Below the pieces are notes generated by a model. That model had not been told where the DNA came from, searched no databases, and saw only the letters and a list, made by a program, of their open reading frames with translations. A program made the position numbers and the translations under genes. Shown here piece by piece: positions 18,958-26,508 of a stretch of 38,318 nt of DNA (positions are counted from its first letter, which is position 1; the number at the start of each line of letters is the position of its first letter). This stretch comes from DATKBT01 sp035546295 (GTDB taxonomy: Bacteria; Acidobacteriota; Thermoanaerobaculia; Multivoradales; Multivoraceae): the NCBI GenBank assembly GCA_035546295.1, contig DATKBT010000162.1, positions 1-38,318 on the forward strand. Direction: 5' to 3'.

Positions 18958-20774
18958 CAGAAGGTCCTCAGGTCGATCGTCTGGGTGGCCTGCCGCTCCG
19001 CCCGCACCTCCTCCGGGCGGCGGATCATTTCGTCGAGGGTGGCGCCGGTCGGCACCATCGGGTAGACGATGTCGGATTTCTCGACCACGAACTCGATGAG
19101 CACCGGTCCCCGGCACTGGCGCGCCCTCTCGACCACGCCCGGGATCTGCTCGCGACGGGTGACACGGTGGCTCGGGATGTCGAAGGCCTCGCCGATCTTG
19201 CAGAAGTCGGGGCTGACCATCGGCGTCTGGTTGTAGCGCTCCTCGTAGAAGAACTCCTGCCACTGGCGCACCATCCCGAGGTAGCCGTTGTTGACGATGC
19301 AGACGTTGACGTCGACCTGCTCCTGGACCGCGGTCGCCAGCTCGCACATCGTCATCTGGAAGCCGCCGTCGCCCACGATCGCCCAGACCTCCTCCTGCGG
19401 CGCGCCCATCTTGGCGCCGATCGCGGCCGGAAGGCCGAAGCCCATGGTGCCGAGGCCGCCGCTGGTGATCAGGGTGTGCGGCCGGTGGTGGCGGAAGTAC
19501 TGGGCCTCCCACATCTGGTGCTGGCCGACGTCGGTGACCGTGGTCACGTCGCCGCCGGTCGCCAGGTAGAGGTCGTGGATGACCTGCGCCGCGAGCAGCT
19601 TGTTCGATCCCTCGCCGGAGCCCTCGCCCAGCGGCTCCTCGGCCCGCTTGCGCACGATGTCGCGCCGGTGCGAGTCCTCGCGCCAGCGGCCGATCTGCTC
19701 GACCCATTCGGGCGCGTGGCTGCGCGCGACGTGGGGGAGGAGCTGGGCCAGCACCTTCTTGAGGTCGCCGACGATGCCGACCTCGACCGGCACGTTCTTG
19801 TTGATCTCGGACGGGTCGATGTCGACGTGGATCTTGCGCGACTTGCGCGCGTAGGTCTGCAGGTTGCCGGTGACCCGGTCGTCGAAGCGCATGCCGAGCG
19901 CGATCAGGAGGTCGGCCTCCTGGATCGCGTGATTGACCTCGGCGCCTCCGTGCATGCCCATCATCCCCAGACACAGCGGGTGGTCCTCGGAGATCGCGCC
20001 TTTGCCGAGCAGGGTGAGCGCGACCGGGATCTCGGCGCGCTCGGCGAAGAAGCGCAGCTCCTCGGTGGCGTTGGCCATCAGGATGCCGTGGCCGGCCAGG
20101 ATCACGGGGCGCTTCGAGCCCGCGATCAGGTCGAGCGCCGCCGCGATCTGCCGCTCGAGCGCCTCGCCCGCCGGCCGATAACCGGGGAGCGAGATCGGGG
20201 GCAGAGCGTCCGGGTCGTACTCCGTCTTCTCGGTCTGGACGTCCTTCGGGATGTCGACCAGCACCGGACCGGGGCGGCCGGTGCGCGCGATGTGGAAGGC
20301 CTCGTGGATCGTGGGAGCCAGCTCTTCGATCGAGGTCACCAGGTAGTTGTGCTTGGTGATCGGGATCGTCACGCCGGTGACGTCGGTCTCCTGGAAGGCG
20401 TCGGTCCCGATCACCGGGCGCGGCACCTGGCCGGTGATCGCGACCACCGGAGAGGAGTCCATCATCGCGGTGGCGAGGCCGGTGACGAGGTTGGTCGCGC
20501 CAGGGCCGCTGGTCGCCATCACCACGCCGGCCCTGCCGGTGGCGCGCGCGAAGCCGTCGGCCATGTGGGAGGCGCCCTGCTCGTGCCGGGTCAGGACGTG
20601 GTGGATGCCCGGATAGCGGGTGAGCGCGTCGTAGGTCGGCAGGATCGCGCCGCCGGGGTAGCCGAAGATCAGGGTGGCGTTCTCGCGCAGCAGCGACTCG
20701 CACACGATCTCGGCGCCGGTGAGGGTGCGCGGGCCCGTCGTCTCGGGGCTGTACGGCTGTCGGGGGTCGCTCAT
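18957..20774 (-). CDS. ilvB: Acetolactate synthase large (catalytic) subunit
   Basis: A 605-residue thiamine-diphosphate enzyme that makes acetolactate from pyruvate, or acetohydroxybutyrate for isoleucine. The PYR domain carries FGYPGGAILPTYDAL and the catalytic glutamate Glu65 in LTRHEQGASHMADGFARA. The middle FAD-binding domain includes GMRFDDRVTG. The PP domain has the ThDP/Mg motif GDGGFQMTMCELATA followed by VNNGYLGMVRQWQ. Length is normal for the family. It lies 55 bases after ilvE and overlaps ilvN by one base. A GAGAGGA site lies upstream of the ATG. Confidence 0.97.
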   Translation of the reverse strand: MSDPRQPYSPETTGPRTLTGAEIVCESLLRENATLIFGYPGGAILPTYDALTRYPGIHHVLTRHEQGASHMADGFARATGRAGVVMATSGPGATNLVTGLATAMMDSSPVVAITGQVPRPVIGTDAFQETDVTGVTIPITKHNYLVTSIEELAPTIHEAFHIARTGRPGPVLVDIPKDVQTEKTEYDPDALPPISLPGYRPAGEALERQIAAALDLIAGSKRPVILAGHGILMANATEELRFFAERAEIPVALTLLGKGAISEDHPLCLGMMGMHGGAEVNHAIQEADLLIALGMRFDDRVTGNLQTYARKSRKIHVDIDPSEINKNVPVEVGIVGDLKKVLAQLLPHVARSHAPEWVEQIGRWREDSHRRDIVRKRAEEPLGEGSGEGSNKLLAAQVIHDLYLATGGDVTTVTDVGQHQMWEAQYFRHHRPHTLITSGGLGTMGFGLPAAIGAKMGAPQEEVWAIVGDGGFQMTMCELATAVQEQVDVNVCIVNNGYLGMVRQWQEFFYEERYNQTPMVSPDFCKIGEAFDIPSHRVTRREQIPGVVERARQCRGPVLIEFVVEKSDIVYPMVPTGATLDEMIRRPEEVRAERQATQTIDLRTF

Positions 20775-20829
20775 GGTCAGTGTCCTCTCTCGGAGACCTC
20801 GGTCCGATCTCGTGTCGATCGGCTCTCGA

Positions 20830-21807
20830 TCAGCTCTCGGCGTTCGTGCTGGCCGGCCATGCTCGTGATGCTGGCTCCAGCGCCGGGACCGCGGTCAGCC
20901 AGCCGTGGGTGTCGTCGAGCTCGCCGGACACGATGCCGAAGAAGCGGTCCTGGATCGCCTTGGTCACCTCGCCGCGCGCTCCGGACCCCACCGGGATCCG
21001 ATCGACGGAACGCACCGGCGTGATCTCGGCGGCGGTGCCGCACATGAAGAGCTCGTCGGCCAGGTAGAGCATGTCGCGGCTGATCTTGCAGGCCTCGAGG
21101 CGCACACCGAGGTCCTCGGCGATCTTCAGCACGCTGTCGCGCGTGATGCCGCCGAGGATCGAGGCCGCCATCGGGGGCGTCATCAGCATGCCGTCCTTGA
21201 CCAGGAACAGGTTCTCACCGGCGCCCTCGCAGACGTTGCCGTCGGCGTCGAGCATGATCCCTTCGGCGAAGCCTGCGGCCCGCGCCTCGATCGAGACCAG
21301 CTGGCTGGTGGTGTACTGGCCGCCGATCTTGCCCAGCGGCATCGAGGTCGAGGCGTTGAACCGACGCCAGGAGCTGACCATCGCGTCGACACCCTTCTCG
21401 ATCCCTTCGACACCGAGGTAGCGCCCCCACTCGACCGCGAAGATCGAGAGCTCGACCGGGCACTCCAGCGGATAGAGCCCGAGCCCGCCGGCGCCGCGGT
21501 AGACGATGGGCCGGATGTAGCAGGAGTCGAATCCGTTGCGCGAGACCGCCTCCACGCACAGCTGCTCTACGGAGTCGCGCGTGAGATCGCCCATCTTCAT
21601 CGACAGCAGCTTGCAGGTGTCGAACAGCCGGCGGATGTGGGCATCGAGCCGGAAGATCGCGGGGCCGCCGCTGGTGTGGTACGCGCGGATGCCCTCGAAC
21701 GCGCTCGAGCCGTAGTGCAGCGCGTGAGCGGTGACGTGGACGGTGGCCTCCTCCCAACGGACCCAGCGGTCGCGGTGGAAGATCCAGTCTGCGCGCTTGC
21801 TGGCCAT
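20830..21807 (-). CDS. ilvE: Branched-chain amino acid aminotransferase
   Basis: A 325-residue class IV PLP transaminase that performs the last step of Val, Leu and Ile synthesis. The N-terminus has HALHYGSSAFEGIRAYHT. The PLP lysine is Lys160 in SMPLGKIGGQYTTSQL, matching the position in the E. coli enzyme. The C-terminus has EGAGENLFLVKDG, the phosphate-binding ILGGITRDSVLKIA, and ELFMCGTAAEITPV. The ATG at 21807 is preferred to an upstream TTG (21894) because the family starts here, GGAGAA precedes it, and the upstream start would run into the attenuator. It is the first structural gene after the leader peptide and terminator. Confidence 0.96.
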   Translation of the reverse strand: MASKRADWIFHRDRWVRWEEATVHVTAHALHYGSSAFEGIRAYHTSGGPAIFRLDAHIRRLFDTCKLLSMKMGDLTRDSVEQLCVEAVSRNGFDSCYIRPIVYRGAGGLGLYPLECPVELSIFAVEWGRYLGVEGIEKGVDAMVSSWRRFNASTSMPLGKIGGQYTTSQLVSIEARAAGFAEGIMLDADGNVCEGAGENLFLVKDGMLMTPPMAASILGGITRDSVLKIAEDLGVRLEACKISRDMLYLADELFMCGTAAEITPVRSVDRIPVGSGARGEVTKAIQDRFFGIVSGELDDTHGWLTAVPALEPASRAWPASTNAES

Positions 21808-21840
21808 GAGCTCGTTCTCCGCAGAAGGCGATCGTTGATG

Positions 21841-21864
21841 GGCGTGACGGCGTGACGGCGTGAC
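21841..21864 (+). repeat. 8-bp tandem repeat, 3 copies, in the ilvE leader
   Basis: GGCGTGAC is repeated three times head to tail at 21841-21864, between the attenuator hairpin and the ilvE start. The role is unknown; copy number may vary between strains. Confidence 0.8.
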
Positions 21865-21888
21865 GGGTTCGGTCGGTTCGAGAGCCGG

Positions 21889-21928
21889 CCCCAAAACACG
21901 AGAGCCCCCAGAGGTCTTCTGGGGGCTC
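21889..21928 (-). terminator. Intrinsic terminator/attenuator of the ilv-leu operon
   Basis: In the operon direction GAGCCCCCAGA (21928-21918) pairs perfectly with TCTGGGGGCTC (21912-21902) around the 5-nt loop AGACC. TCTCGTGTTTTGG follows, giving a short U-run. It lies 25 bases after the stop of a Leu/Ile/Val-rich leader ORF and about 95 bases before ilvE, the classical position of an amino-acid attenuator. A competing pairing is possible between GGGGC at the end of the leader ORF and GCCCC in the 5' arm of the terminator. Confidence 0.85.
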
Positions 21929-21953
21929 GTCAGCGGTCGGCGGGTGTCGAAAG

Positions 21954-22121
21954 CTACGGTGCCCCTGTGCTCCTGAGAATGAGGAGGACGAGGAGGATGA
22001 GGACCGAGCCGACCACGCCGAGAGTCTCGTTCAGGCGCAACCCGCGCGACGCCGCCGCGATGCGGGTGGTGGCGATGCGCCGGTCGATTCGGCGGTTGAA
22101 GCTGTGCTGCCAGCGTCTCAT
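21954..22121 (-). CDS. ilvL: ilv-leu operon leader peptide (attenuation)
   Basis: A 55-codon ORF starting at ATG 22121 and ending in TAG. Its C-terminal part has ten consecutive branched-chain codons encoding VLILLVLLIL (21975-22004), preceded by GVVGS and followed by RSTGAP. Ribosome stalling on these codons when Val, Leu or Ile-tRNA is scarce would free the downstream RNA to avoid forming the terminator at 21902-21928. The long basic N-terminus (RRIDRRIATTRIAAASRGLR) is unusual for a leader peptide, and a later non-ATG start is possible. No strong Shine-Dalgarno is seen. Alternatively it could be read as a tiny one-helix membrane protein, but terminator position and codon content favour a leader. 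Confidence 0.8.
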   Translation of the reverse strand: MRRWQHSFNRRIDRRIATTRIAAASRGLRLNETLGVVGSVLILLVLLILRSTGAP

Positions 22122-22150
22122 CACGACATTTCTCGGGAACGAGGGTCGCG

Positions 22151-22180
22151 AAGCTACGGCAACGAGGAACACTTTGTCAA
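22151..22180 (-). promoter_or_regulatory. Sigma70-like promoter of the ilv-leu operon
   Basis: On the minus strand a perfect -35 TTGACA (22180-22175) is followed after 18 bases by TAGCTT (22156-22151) as -10. The expected start site near 22144 leaves about 23 bases before the leader ATG. The perfect -35 box and position make this the best promoter match in the window; the -10 is only a 3 of 6 match. Confidence 0.6.
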
Positions 22181-22192
22181 GCTTGTCGAACC

Positions 22193-22225
22193 TCTGGGTA
22201 GCACGTTCGAGGCTTGCGAAGTTCT
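22193..22225 (-). repeat. Interspersed repeat, copy D (inverted)
   Basis: The minus strand of this segment matches plus-strand 28231-28263 at 26 of 33 positions without gaps, including AGCCTCGAA. It lies between the ilv promoter and the helicase gene. It is the most diverged of the four copies. Confidence 0.5.
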
Positions 22226-22345
22226 TCCCACGCCCTGAGGGGAGCCCTCGCAAGGCGCCCGACTCCGAGACGGCCGCGGATCTGTTTCGATCTCCGCGTA
22301 GGTTCTTCGGGCTCTGGATCGCCAGGCGCGATGTGACCGGCTGCC

Positions 22346-25300
22346 GTGGCTACCCAGCTTCGGGATCCTGCCCCTCTGAGCGCGCAACCGATATACTCGC
22401 CTGCTTCGAAGCTGGATTCTTTTTCTGCTTTTGTTACGCGCTTGACGACTCCAAACGGAACCGAACGGCCGGTCAATCCCTTCTCCCGACTGGAGCTCCA
22501 CCGGAGCGGCATCGGCCTGCTGCCCGATCCGCACGAGCCCGATCCGGGCGTGGCGGTGCATCTGGCCAAGGTGGCGGGCTCGCAGCGGCCCCTGACTTTC
22601 TGCTCCTGCGCCACGGGCCGTCGCAGCACCTGCCACCACCTCAAGGAGCTGAGACGGCAAATCCGGGAGTTCCAGCGCTATACCGACGGGCGACCCTGGC
22701 AGGAGCTCTTCGGCGAGAGCCGCTGGTACCGCCTGTCGCAGATCCTGTTCGACGGCGGGAATCGGGGTGTCGAGGACTTGCGGGTGATCCAGGATTCCTC
22801 GAGCAACGGCAGCGCGCCCCTGCGCTTCCTCGATGCCGACGGCGCCGAGCTGCTGCGTTATCTCGAGCAGTCGCCGGCGACGATCCGCTTCCTCGAGCGC
22901 CTCGGAAAGACGCCGAAGGGCCGCCGCTTCGCCGACCGCGCGGGTCTCATCGGTCGCCTCGGCACCTTCCTGCGCAGCCCCGAGGAGCAGCACCTCAACA
23001 AGGCCGGCATGGTCACCAACCGCCAATCCTTCGAGGAGGGGTTGTGGTGGCGGCTCGCCTATCATGGCTTTCGCGAGCTCGGCGACTCGGTCGTCTGGCG
23101 ACCGCGCTTCGACCGGCGCACCGGCAACGTCTTCCTCACCTGCAGCGACCAGGGCCAGGACGTCCTGGAGGTCCGGGTCCCCCGCGATCAGCTCGACGCA
23201 GCGCTGAGCTTCCTCGCGTCCGCCGAGACGGGGACGTCGTCCGGGCCGCCGCCGCGCCCGCTGTCGGCGTCGGCGCTCTTTCGCGCCGGGCCCGGGACTC
23301 GAGTTCCCGAGGCCGACCGCAGGGCGGTCGAGTGGCTGGTCGCGTACGGCGAGGACCTGCTGCTCGAGCGGGAGCGGGCGCGCTTCCGGTACGGCGACCT
23401 GGTCCTGGTCGAGGAGCTGGGGGCGCTGGTCGAGCTCGACGACGACGCGGCGCGCTGGCAGACCACGGATCCCCCCGAGCTCGACGTCGACGCAGCGCGG
23501 GTCGAGCTGTTCGAGACCCCCGAGCCCAACGGCGCCGACGACCTGGCGTTCCTCGCGGACCCGGTCGCCGACCTCGGGATCTTCACCGAGTTCGACTACA
23601 TGGAGCTCGAGGCCGGCGAAGAGGACGCCGAGGGGCTCGAGCTCGGCATCCGCTACGGCTTCGGCAAGGAAGAGGTCTCGATCGGCGACCTGCTGCGCGC
23701 CAAGAAGGCTGGGCTGCCGTTCCTGCAGACCGACTCGGGCTGGATCGATCTCAACGCACCCTCGCTGCGCGGTCTCGGCTCGCTGCTTCGTCGCAAGGAG
23801 CTCTCCGAGTCGCTCGAGGAGGAGGGGGGCGAGAGCCGGGTGCGGCTCTCCTCGGCCGAGCTGCTGCGGCTGCGCGCATCGAGCGCCAAGCCGATCCGCG
23901 TCGAGGGAGCTCCGGATCGCTCCGCCCTCCTGCAGCGGTTCCTCGACCTCAAGCCGGTCTCCCCCCTGGTCCTGCCCACGGGTCTCCAGAGCGAGCTGCG
24001 CTCGTATCAGCAGCTCGGGCTCGAGTGGCTCAAGTTCCTCTACGACAATCGCCTGGCGGGCCTGCTGTGCGACGACATGGGCCTCGGCAAGACGCACCAG
24101 GCGATGGGGCTGATGGTGCTGATCCGTGAGCAGATGCAGGTCGAGGCTCCGTTCCTGGTCGTCTGCCCGCGCACCGTCATCAGTCACTGGCGCAACAAGG
24201 TGCGCGATCACGCGCCGGTGCTGCGTCCGGTCCAGTACCACGGCCCGCAGCGCGACCTCGAGGTCTCGCTGGCCGAGGGGGATCTGGTGCTCACCTCGTA
24301 CGGCGTGCTGCGCAACGACGTCGAGCGGCTGGGCAAGATCGACTGGGGGCTGGTGGTCTTCGACGAAATCCAGCAGATCAAGAACCGCGCGACCCAGGGC
24401 TACCAGGCCGCCGCCGTCATCCGCTCGCGGATGAAGCTCGGCCTCACCGGCACGCCGATCGAGAACTCGCTGTCGGAGCTCAAGGCGCTGTTCGACTTGA
24501 TCCTGCCCGGCTACCTCGGCTCCGAGGACGACTTCCGCGACCGCTACGGCTCGAGCGCCGACGCCGAGGCCGGCTCCTGGCACCTGACGAACCTGAGGCG
24601 GCTGACCGCTCCGTTCGTGCTGCGGCGGGTCAAGAAGGCGGTCCTCGACGAGCTCCCCGAGAAGATCGAGGACGTGCGCACCTGCTCGCTCTCCGAGGAG
24701 CAGCTGCGCCTCTACCGCCAGACGATCGCCACCAAGGGCGTGGCCCTGATGCAGAAGCTGCGCACCAAGGCCGAGCCGCTCCCCTACATCCACATCTTCG
24801 CGCTGCTCAACATGCTCAAGCAGATCTGCGACCACCCTGCGCTGGCTCTCGGGCACGTCGATCGCTACCCGGACTACGACTCCGGCAAGTGGGATCTCTT
24901 CTGCGAGCTGCTCACCGAGAGCCTCGAGAGCGGCCAGAAGGTCGTGGTCTTCACGCAGTACCTGGGGATGATCGCCATGATGCGCGCCCACCTCGAGCAG
25001 CTCGGTGTGCCATCGGTCTCGCTCACCGGCTCGAGCCGCAACCGCGGGGCGATCGTCGACCGCTTCAACAACGACGAGGACTGCCGGGTGTTCCTCGGCA
25101 GCCTGAAGGCGGGCGGCACCGGCATCGACCTGGTCGGCGGCTCGGTGGTCATCCACTACGACCGCTGGTGGAACGCCGCGCGCGAGGACCAGGCGACCGA
25201 CCGGCTGTACCGGATCGGCCAGAAGCGGGTCGTCCAGGTGTTCAAGCTGGTCGCCGAGAACACGCTCGAGGAGCGCATCGCGATGATCATCGAGCGCAAG

Positions 25301-25402
25301 CGCCGGCTGATGACCTCGGTGGTCCAGGAGGACGATCCGCGGCTCAACAAGATCTTCTCGCGCGAGGAGCTGATCGAGCTGCTCAGCGATCCCGACGAGT
25401 GA
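22346..25402 (+). CDS. SWIM-domain SNF2-family helicase/translocase
   Basis: A protein of up to 1018 residues with a C-terminal Swi2/Snf2 ATPase. Motif I is DDMGLGKT at 576-583, motif II DEIQ at 673-676 (instead of DEAH), motif III LTGTPIENS, motif V GGTGIDLVGG and motif VI QATDRLYRIGQKR. Near the N-terminus CSC...CHH (Cys86, Cys88, Cys96, His98) is a SWIM zinc finger, known from bacterial SNF2 proteins. The 400-residue middle region is unassigned. It likely translocates on duplex DNA and remodels protein-DNA complexes, perhaps in repair. The start is uncertain: GTG 22346 gives the longest frame, but a -10-like TATACT at 22392-22397 favours TTG 22442. Its TGA overlaps the GTG of the next gene. 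Confidence 0.88.
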   Translation: MATQLRDPAPLSAQPIYSPASKLDSFSAFVTRLTTPNGTERPVNPFSRLELHRSGIGLLPDPHEPDPGVAVHLAKVAGSQRPLTFCSCATGRRSTCHHLKELRRQIREFQRYTDGRPWQELFGESRWYRLSQILFDGGNRGVEDLRVIQDSSSNGSAPLRFLDADGAELLRYLEQSPATIRFLERLGKTPKGRRFADRAGLIGRLGTFLRSPEEQHLNKAGMVTNRQSFEEGLWWRLAYHGFRELGDSVVWRPRFDRRTGNVFLTCSDQGQDVLEVRVPRDQLDAALSFLASAETGTSSGPPPRPLSASALFRAGPGTRVPEADRRAVEWLVAYGEDLLLERERARFRYGDLVLVEELGALVELDDDAARWQTTDPPELDVDAARVELFETPEPNGADDLAFLADPVADLGIFTEFDYMELEAGEEDAEGLELGIRYGFGKEEVSIGDLLRAKKAGLPFLQTDSGWIDLNAPSLRGLGSLLRRKELSESLEEEGGESRVRLSSAELLRLRASSAKPIRVEGAPDRSALLQRFLDLKPVSPLVLPTGLQSELRSYQQLGLEWLKFLYDNRLAGLLCDDMGLGKTHQAMGLMVLIREQMQVEAPFLVVCPRTVISHWRNKVRDHAPVLRPVQYHGPQRDLEVSLAEGDLVLTSYGVLRNDVERLGKIDWGLVVFDEIQQIKNRATQGYQAAAVIRSRMKLGLTGTPIENSLSELKALFDLILPGYLGSEDDFRDRYGSSADAEAGSWHLTNLRRLTAPFVLRRVKKAVLDELPEKIEDVRTCSLSEEQLRLYRQTIATKGVALMQKLRTKAEPLPYIHIFALLNMLKQICDHPALALGHVDRYPDYDSGKWDLFCELLTESLESGQKVVVFTQYLGMIAMMRAHLEQLGVPSVSLTGSSRNRGAIVDRFNNDEDCRVFLGSLKAGGTGIDLVGGSVVIHYDRWWNAAREDQATDRLYRIGQKRVVQVFKLVAENTLEERIAMIIERKRRLMTSVVQEDDPRLNKIFSREELIELLSDPDE

Positions 25403-26508
25403 CGGTCCACGGGTTGCCAGCCGCAGATCGACGGGCGGCGTTCGGCGCGAGGTCGCCGCGGGCTCGTGGCGCTCGGCGGCTGGCTGCCTGGGCGGTGACG
25501 ATCCTGGCAATGGCCGCGTCGGGATCGGCGCAGGATCCTCCTCGTTCTCGCGAGGCGTACCTGGGGGCGCTCGACCTCCTCGCGCGGGGCGAGGTCGAGG
25601 CGGCGGTGGCGAGCCTGCTCGACCTCGACGCCCGCAGCGCCGAGATCCCCGCGGGGGCGGCCGCGGCGCCTCCGCGCGTCATCCGTCGGATCGGCCGCCG
25701 CCGACCGCAGGCGCTCGTGCCGGTCGCCCTTTTGCACCAGCGGGTCTTCCTGGCGTACGACCAGCCGGGGGCGGGGGGGCTGGCGAGCGCCGCCGCCCGG
25801 CAAGCCGAGGCGGTCGCACAGGCCTACGTTCACGCCGGCGGCGACCGGGAGCTGGGCGCGGCGCTGCTGACCAGCCTCGCCGGGCACTGGCACTCGCGGT
25901 CCCAGGAGCTGATGGCCGTCCCGCTCTACCGTCGGGCGCTCGCGCTCGAACCGGACCAGCCGGCGGCGCTGCTCGGCCTGGCGGTGGTCGAGGAGAAGCG
26001 GGGCGCGCTGCGCACGGCTGCGTCCCTGCTCGAGTCCGTGACCGACCTGGCGCCGCTCGATCGGGAGGTTCGTCTGCGCCTCGCCCTGGTGCGCTCGCGA
26101 ACCGGCCGGGCAGAGCAGGCGCTCACCGCGCTCGGCGATCTCGCCGGGCGCGGCGGCGGGGATTGGATCGAGGCGCTGGCGCATCAGGAGCGCGCGCGGT
26201 TGCTGGCGTCCACCGGCCGGCTAGATCGCGCGCTGGTCGCGGCTCGTGCGGGAGCGGCAGCTCTGCCCTGCGATCCGGTGCTGCCGGTGCTGTCGTCCTA
26301 CTACAGCGAGCGCACCGGGGCGGCGACGGCCGGGCTCGCGAAGGCGCTCACGGCGTGCGCGGCCGAGCGTCGCGTGTCACCGCGCCTGCTGTACAACCAG
26401 CAGCCACAGCGCCTGCTCGAGCTCCTCCAGGCCAGGCTGGAGGAGGCCGAGCGCCAGCGCCTGCCGGCGCTGGCGGCGGCGCTCGGTCTCGACGGGCGGG
26501 TCGAGTGA
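25399..26508 (+). CDS. Secreted TPR-repeat protein (module 1)
   Basis: A 369-residue predicted periplasmic protein. A signal peptide with basic n-region and hydrophobic WAVTILAMAASGSA ends near residue 44, before QDPP. Tetratricopeptide-like helical pairs run from about residue 165 to 310, for example SQELMAVPLYRRALALEPDQ and GALRTAASLLESV. The GTG start overlaps the helicase stop as GTGA, and its own stop overlaps the next GTG, so three genes are coupled. The TPR half is visibly paralogous to the C-terminal half of the protein at 30186: shared pattern EK.G.L.TA..LL, then LAP or VAP with DR, then WI.ALA.QE and a final YY. Function is unknown; it is probably a scaffold for the VWFA protein encoded next. 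Confidence 0.85.
   Translation: MTVHGLPAADRRAAFGARSPRARGARRLAAWAVTILAMAASGSAQDPPRSREAYLGALDLLARGEVEAAVASLLDLDARSAEIPAGAAAAPPRVIRRIGRRRPQALVPVALLHQRVFLAYDQPGAGGLASAAARQAEAVAQAYVHAGGDRELGAALLTSLAGHWHSRSQELMAVPLYRRALALEPDQPAALLGLAVVEEKRGALRTAASLLESVTDLAPLDREVRLRLALVRSRTGRAEQALTALGDLAGRGGGDWIEALAHQERARLLASTGRLDRALVAARAGAAALPCDPVLPVLSSYYSERTGAATAGLAKALTACAAERRVSPRLLYNQQPQRLLELLQARLEEAERQRLPALAAALGLDGRVE

Noticed and set aside
22154..25510. 1118-codon minus-strand ORF opposite the SNF2 gene
   Set aside because: Antisense shadow of a helicase with all SNF2 motifs on the plus strand. Composition is unlike a real protein, and it would cross the ilv promoter.
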